64,000 bases of DNA. Source: Deltaproteobacteria bacterium (lineage in GTDB: Bacteria; Myxococcota; UBA727; VGSZ01). Position numbers and translations under genes: made by a program. Under the pieces are notes generated by a model. It saw only the letters and a program-made list of their open reading frames with translations, was not told the origin of the DNA and searched no databases. This document shows positions 55,285 through 63,660 of the stretch, in pieces (the first letter of the stretch is position 1; every line of letters begins with the position of its first letter). The stretch is taken from NCBI GenBank assembly GCA_016177705.1, contig JACOUT010000004.1, positions 372,001 through 436,000 on the forward strand, given 5' to 3'.

Positions 55285-55923
55285 TCAGAAGTCGCCGTAG
55301 GGTCGCGGCGACGCCTCGTACTCGCTCGGGTTCGGGTGCGCGCGCTCCCAGTCCGCGGCCTCCTTCTGGGCCTTGGCCACGTCGAACTGGTGGGCGGCGC
55401 CCATGTGCACGCTGTAGCGGCGACCCTCGACGTAGCCGCCGACGCCGGCGCTGCCCGTCGGCCACGCCTCGATGCGCGCCACGCCCTCCTGCCAGGGGAA
55501 CTCGATCGGGATCTTGGTGGCGTACTCGGCGCTGCCCGGGTTGTTGCGCGGGATGTTGTTCATCCGGATCTGCTTGCCATCGGGCATGGTGATGCAGACG
55601 TTGTAGGAGTTGCTCTTGGCGTACTGCGCCGCGCGCTCCGCCCCGTCGTGGCCGGAGACGTTGATGACGATGGTGCCACGCACCATGCCGTCAGCCGGCT
55701 TCTGCGACAGGTTCATCTCCTTGGCCTTGCCCGTGTGGTACGAGAACGCGTACGCCTCGAAGCGGACGCCCTGGCCGGGCAGGAACGTCGTCGACGACGC
55801 GCCGCCGCGCTTGGCGCGCGAGGCGAGGTCGGCGAGCGTGCTCGAGACGCGGCTGTTCTCGGTGAACTGGGTGCGGCCGACGTTGCCTGCGTTCTGGGTC
55901 TGCGTAAGTGGGGTGACGGGCAC
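55285..55923 (-). CDS. unknown protein with Gln/Thr-rich N-terminus
   Basis: The 212-residue protein begins MPVTPLTQTQNAGNVGRTQ and has no signal peptide. The core (~45-180: VRFEAYAFSYHTGKAKEMNL, GTIVINVSGHDGAERAAQY, VARIEAWPTGSAGVGGY) looks like a beta-sandwich. Start GTG 55923 follows AGGAG. It sits between two other unknowns in one cluster. The family is not recognised; its N-terminal style matches its upstream neighbour. Confidence 0.66.
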   Translation of the reverse strand: MPVTPLTQTQNAGNVGRTQFTENSRVSSTLADLASRAKRGGASSTTFLPGQGVRFEAYAFSYHTGKAKEMNLSQKPADGMVRGTIVINVSGHDGAERAAQYAKSNSYNVCITMPDGKQIRMNNIPRNNPGSAEYATKIPIEFPWQEGVARIEAWPTGSAGVGGYVEGRRYSVHMGAAHQFDVAKAQKEAADWERAHPNPSEYEASPRPYGDF

Positions 55924-55996
55924 GGTTGCTCCTGAGGGCTGGGGATCCGACTGGCTGGGGACTCTAGCCGGATCCCGCCCGTTTTGGCGTAGCCCC

Positions 55997-57286
55997 CTAC
56001 GGCCGGCCGATCGACGCCCCGCCGTAGCGCACCGAGAGCGGGTTGTAGCTCGCCTTGCCGTCCTTGCAGCTCGAGCTGTACTCCATGGCGAACGGCTTGC
56101 CGTCGTTGCCGGCGCCGTCGCGCACGGTCAGGATCAGCGGGTCGCCGTCCTTCATGTCGGACAGGCGCAGAGACAAGACCCGCTGGTCGGCGCCGAGCGT
56201 GCCGGTGAACACCGCGCCCGAGCGGCTGTTCTGCAGCCGGAAGTTGCTGCCGGGCTCGAGCGCCTTGTCGAGGCGCAGGTAGACGTCGCGACGATCGGCG
56301 CCGCACGAGAGGATCTGGTTGAAGTCGGCGTCGCCGATGATGCCGTCCTTGCTCGCGTTGGCGGGGTCGTAGGCCGGGTCGATCTTGTCGAAGATCGCGG
56401 CGTTGTTGGCGAGCAGCTTGTCGAGCGTCTCCTTGGCCTTGGGCGTGATGTCGGCGCGCGCCAGCAGGGTCTTGGCCTCGGCCAGGCTGAACTGGGTGCG
56501 GCGCAGGATGCTGTAGACCCAGTTGCGCGTCTCGCCGCGGCCGAGCTGCTCGGCGACGGCGTACTCGTCCTGCGAGTACTGGAAGGTCTTGAGCGAGAGG
56601 TTCTTGTCGAGGAGCTTCGGGCCGTCGACGTCGCGCACGGCGGTGCCGATGACGTTGCGCACCGCGCCGGAGGCCCCCGACAGGCCGGTCATGCCGTCGG
56701 TGAAGGCGATGTTGGCGCCGCGCAGCGTCACCTGGTTGCCGGCGTCATCCGACTGCCGCACTTGCTGGCTGGCCCAGCCGTTCGGGTCGAGGTGGATGAA
56801 GATGCCGTCGCTGGCGTTGCCGTTCTTGTCCACCTGGCGCACCACGATGCGCTCGCCCGGCTGGAAGCCCTTGGTCTCCATCTCGGCCGGGTTCAGCACT
56901 ACGGTGCCGATGCGGTTGCCGACGTCGTAGCCGGTGAGGTCGAGCCGGCGCACGCAGTCGCTCTCGAAGGTCGCCTCCGGGTTGTCCGACAGGCTGATGA
57001 ACTCGAGGTGCGAGCCGATCTCGATGTTCGACAGCTCGAGCAGCACCGGGTCGCGCGGCCGCTGCGACCAGCCGGTGTTCGACGGCGGCGGCTGCGGCAC
57101 GATCTGGGCGTCGCTCTTGCCGAGGTCGAAGCACATGGCGCGGCGCAGGCCCGGCGTTGGCGCCGGCGTGGCGTCGGTCGACTTGCAGCCCTCGACGGCC
57201 GAACCCTGCTGCACGGTGCGGTTCGGATCGCGCTGCACCAGCGTGGCCTGCATGGGGTTCGTGGCTTGGGTCGAGTTCACCGGCAT
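55997..57286 (-). CDS. unknown protein with a calcium-loop-like segment
   Basis: The 429-residue protein starts at ATG 57286 after AGGAGAG and shares the MPV + Gln/Thr-rich start with the next gene. There is no signal peptide. The middle helical part (ETRNWVYSILRRTQFSLAEA, KAKETLDKLLANNAAIFDKI) is followed by DPANASKDGIIGDADFNQIL, which resembles an EF-hand or dockerin-like calcium loop. The ends are beta-type. First gene of a three-gene unknown cluster. Function unknown; a non-classically secreted protein is one possibility. Confidence 0.68.
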   Translation of the reverse strand: MPVNSTQATNPMQATLVQRDPNRTVQQGSAVEGCKSTDATPAPTPGLRRAMCFDLGKSDAQIVPQPPPSNTGWSQRPRDPVLLELSNIEIGSHLEFISLSDNPEATFESDCVRRLDLTGYDVGNRIGTVVLNPAEMETKGFQPGERIVVRQVDKNGNASDGIFIHLDPNGWASQQVRQSDDAGNQVTLRGANIAFTDGMTGLSGASGAVRNVIGTAVRDVDGPKLLDKNLSLKTFQYSQDEYAVAEQLGRGETRNWVYSILRRTQFSLAEAKTLLARADITPKAKETLDKLLANNAAIFDKIDPAYDPANASKDGIIGDADFNQILSCGADRRDVYLRLDKALEPGSNFRLQNSRSGAVFTGTLGADQRVLSLRLSDMKDGDPLILTVRDGAGNDGKPFAMEYSSSCKDGKASYNPLSVRYGGASIGRP

Positions 57287-57463
57287 GGGTCTCTCCTGCG
57301 TGGGCTGCCGTGCAGCCGTAGGTGTCGTGTGAGGTGGGTATCGGTGGGGACGTGTAGGGGTTTTGTGACCCACGCCCACTCATGCGGTCGATCACGATTC
57401 CGCGTTGCCGGCGCGGACTTGGCCCCGTGGCCGCGGTCCGCCGCGGAGGGGTATGGTGGCGTG

Positions 57464-58609
57464 ATGGCGGTGAGCAGCTCGGCGAGGATGGCGACGGCGG
57501 GCGCGCTTTTGGCGGCCTGCCTTGGCGCCGCCTGCGAGCCCTGCAAGCCGCCGCCGGCGACCGCGCCCGACTACGCCACCGACCAGGCCTGGATCTGTCG
57601 GCCCGGCATCGCCGGCGACGTGTGCGGGGAGGACCTGAGCGCCGTCGAGGTCATGGCGGACGGCAGCACGGCGCTGGTCGGCCACGTGCCCGCCGTCGAG
57701 CCCGCGGCCGCGTGCTTCTGGGTCTACCCGACCGTCGACCTGGCGCTCTCCCCCGGCGTCCACGCGGACTTGTCCGATCGCGCCGGCCCCGAGGCCGCGG
57801 TGCGCGGGCAGGGCGCGCGCTTCACCGAGGTGTGCAGCGTGCACGCGCCCGCCTACCGGCAGGCGACGCTCGGCGTCTACGGCAGCACCAACCAGGAGGT
57901 GCGCGACCGCTGCTTCGAGGTCGCCATCGGCGACGTGCTCGCCGCCTTCGACCAGTTCCTCGCGGACATCGGCGATATGCCCTTCGTGGTCGGCGGTCAC
58001 TCGCAGGGCGCGCACATGACCACCGAGGTGCTGCGCCGCAAGGTCGAGCCTGACGACGCGCTGCTCGCGCGCCTGGTGGTGGCGCTGCCGATCGGCTGGC
58101 CGGTGGGCACGCCGAGCGCGCTCGAGCGCGTCGGTGGCACCTTCGAGCGGGTGCCGCTGTGCGCCGAGCCGGACGAGCTCGGCTGCGCCATGGCGTTTCG
58201 CTCCTATGGCGAGGGCAACCCGCTGCCGCGCGACCCGACCAGCAACAAGCTCGCCGGGCTGTTCATGGGCGAGAGCGTCGCGTGTACCAACCCCGTCGAG
58301 GAGGGCGGCACGCTCTCGCGCGCGTACTTCCCGACCAGCAACCCATTCCTCGAGCTGCCGGCGGCGGCCAAGGACAGCGGCGCGCCCTACGCGCTCTATC
58401 GCGACGCCTTCACGGCGCGCTGCCAGCGCGAGGCCTTCAACAGCGGCTTGCAGATCGGCGTCGTCGACGGCGTGACCGCGCCGCTCGACTTCACGCGGCG
58501 CTCGCTGTCGGGCGACAGCGGCACCCACGTGCTCGACCTGCAATTCACGCAGGGCGACCTGATCGACCTCGTCGGCAGGAAGATCGCGGGAGTGCCCGCG
58601 CGCCGCTGA
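57464..58609 (+). CDS. DUF3089 alpha/beta-hydrolase-like lipoprotein
   Basis: The 381-residue protein has a signal with an AAC lipobox (LGAAC). CFWVYPTVDLALSPG near the start and GGHSQGAHMTTEVLRRK (nucleophile Ser) are hallmarks of the DUF3089 family of alpha/beta hydrolases. A Cys-containing region (CAEPDELGCAMAF) probably forms a disulfide. Substrate unknown; a lipase or esterase in the envelope is likely. ATG 57464 is used; an upstream GGAGGGG is a little far. Confidence 0.84.
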   Translation: MAVSSSARMATAGALLAACLGAACEPCKPPPATAPDYATDQAWICRPGIAGDVCGEDLSAVEVMADGSTALVGHVPAVEPAAACFWVYPTVDLALSPGVHADLSDRAGPEAAVRGQGARFTEVCSVHAPAYRQATLGVYGSTNQEVRDRCFEVAIGDVLAAFDQFLADIGDMPFVVGGHSQGAHMTTEVLRRKVEPDDALLARLVVALPIGWPVGTPSALERVGGTFERVPLCAEPDELGCAMAFRSYGEGNPLPRDPTSNKLAGLFMGESVACTNPVEEGGTLSRAYFPTSNPFLELPAAAKDSGAPYALYRDAFTARCQREAFNSGLQIGVVDGVTAPLDFTRRSLSGDSGTHVLDLQFTQGDLIDLVGRKIAGVPARR

Positions 58610-58694
58610 GCTCGCGCGCCGCCGCACACTGCCCCGCGCTGACCTCAGACGGGGCCCGCCAGCGTCGGGCGTCGCTGGCTGCTAGATTGATGGG

Positions 58695-59948
58695 GTGCTG
58701 AAGCTCACCCACCTCGCGCGCCCGACCCCGACGCTCGCCCGCGTCCTCGCCGTCGCGGCGCTGGCCAGCGCGTTCGCTGCCGCGGCGACCTTGGTGCTCA
58801 CGCCGGAGGCGCCGTCGCGCCGCGTCGCGATCCGCGTCGATTGCGTCGACCCGGCCGCCTGTGCGCATGCCCAGGCCACCGCCCTGGACGTCTGGAGCGA
58901 AGAGCTCGGGCCGGGCCTCCCCCTCGACGTCGTCGTGCGAGCGACCGACCTCGAGGACCTCACGACGGCTGGCGTGGCCTTCACGGTGCTCGATCCCGAC
59001 ATCGACGCCGCGGCGCGGGCAGAGGCCGAGCGGCTGCGCCAACCCAAGGCGGCGGGCCAGGATTGGTTCGCCGAGTATCGCGACTACGAAGCCATCTCGA
59101 CGCACCTGGTTGAGCTCGCGGAGGGTGCGCCCGATCGCGCGTCGCTGAAGGGCATCGGCGCCTCCCTCGACGGGAGAACGCTCTGGGCCCTGCGCATCCA
59201 TGCCGAGGGGGCCAGCGAGAGCGACCAGAGCACGCCGATGCTCATCACCGGCACGCAGCACGCACGGGAGTGGATCGCGGCGATGGTGAGCACGTGCGTG
59301 GCCGATCGCCTGGTGCGCGAGTACCAGGACAACGAGGCGATCCGCCGGTTCGTCGACACCACCGAGCTGTGGGTCGTGCCGGTGGTGAACCCCGATGGCT
59401 ATCAATACTCGTGGGGCCAGGACCGCTACTGGCGCAAGAACCGCCGGGGCGGGCACGGCGTCGACCTCAACCGCAACTTCTCGGTCGCTTGGGGCGGCAC
59501 CGGCTCGAGCCCTCTGAAGCGCTCGCAAGTCTATCGCGGCGATCGGCCCTTCTCGGAGAACGAGAGCGTCGCGCTCCGGAGCCTGGCGAAGGACGAGGGC
59601 ATCGAGCTGCACATCGACTTCCACGCCTTCGGCCAGCTCGTCCTCTACCCGTGGAACCACAGCGATCAGCCCACCAAGGACCAAGCCCGCTACGCCGCCC
59701 TCGGTGATCGAGTGGCGTCCGCCATCTACGGTGCGCACGGCACGCCGTACCGCCTGATGCGAGGGGTCGAACTCTACTCCGCCGCCGGCACCTTGAGCGA
59801 CTGGATGTATGGCGAGGCAGGCGCCGTCTCGTTCACCATCGAGCTGCGCCCGCGTGGCGGCAACGGCTTCGTGCTCCCTCCCGATCAGATCCGGCCGACG
59901 TGCGACGAGGGCCTGGCGGCGGTGCTCGCGCTTCGAGCCCCGCGCTGA
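58695..59948 (+). CDS. M14 zinc carboxypeptidase, secreted
   Basis: The 417-residue protein has an N-terminal membrane/signal segment (LAVAALASAFAAAATLVL), a prodomain (~45-120) and an M14 catalytic domain. Visible are GTQHAREWIAA (His, Glu zinc ligands), VVNPDGYQYSW, VDLNRNF (Arg, substrate carboxylate), IDFHAFGQLVLYPW (third zinc His), and SFTIELRP (catalytic Glu). All ligands are present, so it should be active. It removes C-terminal residues from peptides in the periplasm or outside. Start GTG 58695. It overlaps the convergent Nudix gene by 64 bases. Confidence 0.93.
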   Translation: MLKLTHLARPTPTLARVLAVAALASAFAAAATLVLTPEAPSRRVAIRVDCVDPAACAHAQATALDVWSEELGPGLPLDVVVRATDLEDLTTAGVAFTVLDPDIDAAARAEAERLRQPKAAGQDWFAEYRDYEAISTHLVELAEGAPDRASLKGIGASLDGRTLWALRIHAEGASESDQSTPMLITGTQHAREWIAAMVSTCVADRLVREYQDNEAIRRFVDTTELWVVPVVNPDGYQYSWGQDRYWRKNRRGGHGVDLNRNFSVAWGGTGSSPLKRSQVYRGDRPFSENESVALRSLAKDEGIELHIDFHAFGQLVLYPWNHSDQPTKDQARYAALGDRVASAIYGAHGTPYRLMRGVELYSAAGTLSDWMYGEAGAVSFTIELRPRGGNGFVLPPDQIRPTCDEGLAAVLALRAPR

Positions 59949-60631
59949 GCAGCTCGAAACTGCCGTGCCGGGCGCCGGCCGGTGGCGCGCGTCTCGGCAG
60001 TGGGCTCGATCAGGCCGTCGTCGATCAGGCGGCGGAGCCGACGGTCGAAGTTGGCAGCGTCGAGGCGGTGGCCGTGCACCGCCTCGTGCACCTCGCGCAG
60101 CTCGCGTGCGGTGAAGGTGGCGGGCACGAGCGCGAGCGCGGCGCCCGCGCGATCGACGTCGCGACGCAAGCTCACCAGCGCCTCGGCGACGATGCCGCCA
60201 TGGTCGAAGGCCAGCGCGTCGAGGTCGAGGTCGGCGACCTTGGCCCAGCGCGCGCAGGCGGCGTCGCTGCCCGCGCGCACGCCGCGCGCCGCGTCGGGGC
60301 GCACCAGCGCGTAATAGGCCACCGTGATGGTGCGCCCGCGCGGGTCGCGCCCGGGTCGCCCGAAGGCGCCGAGCTGCCCGAGCGTCACCTGCTCGCGGCC
60401 GAGCCCTGTCTCCTCGAGCAGCTCGCGCGCCGCGGCGTCGTCGAGCGCCTCGCCGCCCCGGCCGCCGGCACCGACGTGCAGGAAGCCGCCCGGCAACGCG
60501 AGCCGACCGCGAAACGGCGGTAAGCCGCGCTCGATCAGCAAGAGCGAGAGCGCGCCGTCCACCAGCGTGAACACCAGCATGTCCACGGTGACGGCAGGCC
60601 GCGCGACGTCGGGGAGGAAGGCGTAGGGCAC
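59885..60631 (-). CDS. NrtR-like Nudix regulator
   Basis: The 248-residue protein has a Nudix domain (residues ~15-140) with the box GEALDDAAARELLEETGL preceded by ALPGGFLHVGAGG, and a C-terminal winged-helix (~160-225: TARELREVHEAVHGHRLDAANFDRR, RRLIDDGLIEP), the layout of NrtR, an ADP-ribose-sensing repressor of NAD genes. Start GTG 60631 has no clear ribosome site. It follows two unknown genes by 15 bases, so they may form one operon. No nad gene is nearby. Its 3' end overlaps the carboxypeptidase gene. Confidence 0.87.
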   Translation of the reverse strand: MPYAFLPDVARPAVTVDMLVFTLVDGALSLLLIERGLPPFRGRLALPGGFLHVGAGGRGGEALDDAAARELLEETGLGREQVTLGQLGAFGRPGRDPRGRTITVAYYALVRPDAARGVRAGSDAACARWAKVADLDLDALAFDHGGIVAEALVSLRRDVDRAGAALALVPATFTARELREVHEAVHGHRLDAANFDRRLRRLIDDGLIEPTAETRATGRRPARQFRAAQRGARSASTAARPSSHVGRI

Positions 60632-60646
60632 GCGCGCGTCGACCGA

Positions 60647-61174
60647 TCAGGCCAGGTCGTACTTGTTGACCTCGACCTTGGCGAAGTCGCCCAGCCCGAG
60701 GCCCTTGGTCTCGGAGCCGATGTACGTGCGCAGCGCGTCGAGCGCGGGCTTGGCCGCCTGCCCTTCGACCTCGAGCTGCCACGTCATGCCGTACTTCACG
60801 GTCAGCTTGACGTCGAGCTTGATGCCGAGCTCCGCGCACTTGACGCGGATCTTGCTCGCCAGCTCGTCGAGGTGCTCCCGCTGCTTGGCGGGCGAGAAGT
60901 TGGAGGTGATGGTGAGCTGCGCGTCGATCTTCGGGGCGGCCGCGGCCTGGGCCACCGCGCCGGTGCCTTGCAGCTTGACGACGTCATTCGCGAGCTCGAC
61001 CACGGCGGTCGCGAGCTGTTCGAGCAGCTCCTTGGGTACGTTCATCATGCCCGCGGGCTGGCTCCTGAGCGCGAGCAGCACGAGCGCGCCGAGCGAGGCT
61101 GCGTCCTGCGCCCCGCTCGCCGTGGCGGTGGCGCCGACCTGGCCGGTAGTGAGGCGGCTTCCGATCTCGGGCAT
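60647..61174 (-). CDS. unknown protein
   Basis: The 175-residue soluble protein starts at ATG 61174 after AAGGAGAG. Residues ~15-75 are helical and hydrophobic (LGALVLLALRSQPAGMMNVP). The C-terminal part has KQREHLDELASKIRVKCAEL and KLTVKYGMTWQLEVEGQA, a mix of coil and beta. It lies three bases after the upstream unknown gene. Not recognised. Confidence 0.65.
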   Translation of the reverse strand: MPEIGSRLTTGQVGATATASGAQDAASLGALVLLALRSQPAGMMNVPKELLEQLATAVVELANDVVKLQGTGAVAQAAAAPKIDAQLTITSNFSPAKQREHLDELASKIRVKCAELGIKLDVKLTVKYGMTWQLEVEGQAAKPALDALRTYIGSETKGLGLGDFAKVEVNKYDLA

Positions 61175-61177
61175 GGC

Positions 61178-61669
61178 TCAGCTCTCCTTCTTGTCGTGCT
61201 TGGGCTGGACCTGAAAGCGCGCGAACGGGCTCGCGGGCACGGTGCCGGCGGGACGAGGCGCGCCTGCGGTCGAAAGCGGCTTTGGCGCCGCGGCGCCGAC
61301 GAACGAGGCGAAGGCGGCGGCGGCAGCGCCTGGCCCGAGGTCCTTCAACACCTCGCGGAAGAAGCGCTCGAAGTCGGCCACCAGCTTCTGGTTTGGCGGC
61401 TGCGCGGCGAAATGCGCCCGCAGCGCGGCGGCGGTGGCGGCGGCGTCCTTGCCGTCGAGGCCGAGGCGCTGCGCCAGGCCGCCCACCAGCGCGCGCGCCG
61501 CTGGTGAGAGCGCCGTGGCGTCGATGGCGGGCGCGAAGGCGAACAACAGGAAGGGCACGAAGGCGGCGATGTCGGCGTCGCTGTAGACGCGGGTGCCACG
61601 GTCGTCAGTGCGAAGGCACAGCGCGAGCATCTGCTCGCTTGCCGTCGGCGAAGAAGGTTGCGGCCTCAT
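61178..61669 (-). CDS. unknown protein
   Basis: The 163-residue protein is helical and Ala-rich (ALSPAARALVGGLAQRLGLDG, NQKLVADFERFFREVLKDLG), with a Pro-rich tail and a basic end (PKHDKKES). There is no signal peptide. First gene of the unknown-unknown-NrtR cluster; ATG 61669 lacks a good ribosome site. Function unknown. Confidence 0.62.
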   Translation of the reverse strand: MRPQPSSPTASEQMLALCLRTDDRGTRVYSDADIAAFVPFLLFAFAPAIDATALSPAARALVGGLAQRLGLDGKDAAATAAALRAHFAAQPPNQKLVADFERFFREVLKDLGPGAAAAAFASFVGAAAPKPLSTAGAPRPAGTVPASPFARFQVQPKHDKKES

Positions 61670-61970
61670 GAGGACTTGTAGCGCGAGCGGGCGCCTTTTG
61701 GCGGCGAGATCGGCGCGCCGAACCTCTTGGCGTGAGCCGCCGAGCTACCCGTTGACGTGCCGGGCGCCCGGCTCCTTCTGCTTCTCCTACCCGCCGTGGC
61801 AGATGGACGTCGAGGCGAGCTTCCAGCGCGGGCCGTCCGGCACGCTCGATCTGGTGACGCTGCTCGGCGTCGCGCACCGCCAAGGCTGAGCCGGCGTCTG
61901 CGCGATCGCACCTCGGCGCTCGCTCACGCGCCCACGATCAAGGCCGCCGCCGTCCGCTGTAGGCTGCGCC
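61670..61970. other. 301-base intergenic region, nothing firm
   Basis: It separates the divergent unknown cluster and the small lipoprotein gene. An open frame ending at 61889 (MDVEASFQRGPSGTLDLVTL near its end) looks somewhat protein-like but has no good start and runs antisense into the neighbour. It should hold promoters for both sides; none is clear. Confidence 0.4.
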
Positions 61971-62312
61971 ATGCTCGCGCGCAGCTTTGCCGCCGTGGTC
62001 GCGCTCTGCGCACTCATCGCGTTGTTGCCGGCGTGCCGCGAGCCGGCGACGGAGGCCCCCGCGGCCGATCCGGCAGTCAAGTACGCCCGTCTGCTCATCG
62101 ACTTCCCCTTTGGCGGTCAGCCGGTGCGCTGGTGGCGCGGCCGGCTGGCGGAGCTGTCGCCCGGCGGCGCGCACGCCGACGCCGCGCTCTACCGGCTCAC
62201 CGTCGAGCGCGCGCGCAAGAACGGCCTCGTCGTCGACGAGGCCACCAACGGGGTGCGGCCGGGGCAGGAGGTCACGGTGCAGATCCTGGTGCGCCTCGGG
62301 GTGCTGCAGTGA
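61971..62312 (+). CDS. small lipoprotein
   Basis: The 113-residue protein has a lipobox LLPAC (Cys22) and a short mature part containing WWRGRLAELSPGGAHAD and a helical C-terminus (TVQILVRLGVL). There is no known domain. The stop overlaps the next gene's start as GTGA, so it is translated with the M16-like protein. A small partner for that protein is plausible. Confidence 0.7.
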   Translation: MLARSFAAVVALCALIALLPACREPATEAPAADPAVKYARLLIDFPFGGQPVRWWRGRLAELSPGGAHADAALYRLTVERARKNGLVVDEATNGVRPGQEVTVQILVRLGVLQ

Positions 62313-63640
62313 CGGCGCGGCCACGGCTCCGTCGCCACTGCGGCGAGACCGCGGCGGTGGCGTTGGCTGCGGCGGCGCTGCCCTTGGTGGTGCTGCTCGC
62401 CGCAGCGCCGTCGCGCGCCGGCGGCGTGGGTGCGATCGATGCGCCGCACCCCATCGTGGAGCGCTCGCTCGACGGCACGGCGCTCGTGTTCGTGAGCCAC
62501 CGCGGCGCCGCGCGCGCCGCCGTGCGCGTCGTGGTGCACGTTGGCGGCGACGACGACCCGCCGGGTCGCGCGGGCCTCGCCGACATGACCGCGCACGCGG
62601 TGCTGCAGGGGACCTACGACATGCAGCACGGCGCGCTGTTTCGCCTGGCCGACCGTGCCGGTGGCGCGCTCGGCGTCGAGGTGACGCCCGACGCGACCGT
62701 GTTCTCGCTCGACGTCCCGAGCGCAGGCGCGATCGAGGTGCTGGCGCCGCTTCTGAAGACGGTCACCGCGCCAGCGCTGCCCTTCGTCGACTTGGAGCGC
62801 GTCCGGCTCATCGCCGGCGCCACCGACGTGGAACAGGCGCCGCTGTCGCGCGCCGGCTGGGCCGCGCGCCAGGTCGCGTTCCCGAGCGGCCATGGCGGGC
62901 TCGTGCTGATCGGCAGCGCCGAGACGCGGCGCGGCGTCACCATCGACGAGGTCACGTCGTTCTACCAGCGCCACTACTTGCCTGCGCGTCTGACGGTCAT
63001 CGTCGTCGGCGACGTCGACGAGGAGGAGCTGCGTCGCACCGTCGACCGGGGACTGCACGGCGCGCCCCTGCTCGCGCCGCCGCGGGAGACGGAGCGGCGC
63101 CGCGCCAACGTGCCGAGCGAGGCGAGCGGCAAAGGTCGCCGGACGCTGGCGGTCAGCGCCGCGGTCATCGATGGAGAACCGGACGCCGGCTGCTTCGCCG
63201 CCGCCCGGGTGCTCGAGCTTCGGCTGCGTCGGCACCTCGGCCGGGGCGATGCGACCATGGAGACCCACGTCGGCTGTGACGCCGCGTTCGGACATGCGCT
63301 GGTGACGGTGGCGGCGCGCTCGTCGTCGCCGGCCGCCTCGACGCTGCCGGAGGCGGTGCGCGAGGTGCGTCGCACGGCGCGCTCGCGCAAGGTGACGGCC
63401 GGTGAACGCTCGCAGGTGGCAGCGCTGGTGGTGGACGCGCATCGCAGCGCGCTCGCGACCCCGGCCGGCCTCGCGGCGCTGTTGCTGGCGGCGGCGCGCG
63501 GTGGAACGCCGCTCGAGCAGGCTGCCGCACCGGCGCTACGCCCGCCGCGGCTCGACTGGCAGGGGGCGGCGCAGGTGCTCGCCGCCGTCGGCGACGATCG
63601 GCGCGCCGTCGAGGTCGCCTTCTCGCCCTTCACCCGCTAG
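62309..63640 (+). CDS. secreted M16-like protein without zinc motif
   Basis: The 443-residue protein has a signal segment (AAAALPLVVLLAAAPSRAG) and the M16 fold pattern (GTALVFVSHRGAARAAVRVVV, YLPARLTVIVVGDVDEEEL). The HxxEH site reads DMTAH: only the last His is kept, the first His is Asp and Glu is Ala, so it is inactive. It is the third M16-type protein in the window with a damaged motif. Start GTG 62309 is coupled to the small lipoprotein. Confidence 0.8.
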   Translation: MTARPRLRRHCGETAAVALAAAALPLVVLLAAAPSRAGGVGAIDAPHPIVERSLDGTALVFVSHRGAARAAVRVVVHVGGDDDPPGRAGLADMTAHAVLQGTYDMQHGALFRLADRAGGALGVEVTPDATVFSLDVPSAGAIEVLAPLLKTVTAPALPFVDLERVRLIAGATDVEQAPLSRAGWAARQVAFPSGHGGLVLIGSAETRRGVTIDEVTSFYQRHYLPARLTVIVVGDVDEEELRRTVDRGLHGAPLLAPPRETERRRANVPSEASGKGRRTLAVSAAVIDGEPDAGCFAAARVLELRLRRHLGRGDATMETHVGCDAAFGHALVTVAARSSSPAASTLPEAVREVRRTARSRKVTAGERSQVAALVVDAHRSALATPAGLAALLLAAARGGTPLEQAAAPALRPPRLDWQGAAQVLAAVGDDRRAVEVAFSPFTR

Positions 63641-63660
63641 CGATGGGCTACGCTTGCTTG

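Noticed and set aside
61593..61889. 98-codon plus-strand open frame
   Set aside because: Its first half is antisense to the neighbouring gene and no ribosome site is seen; only the last ~30 residues look protein-like, too little to call.
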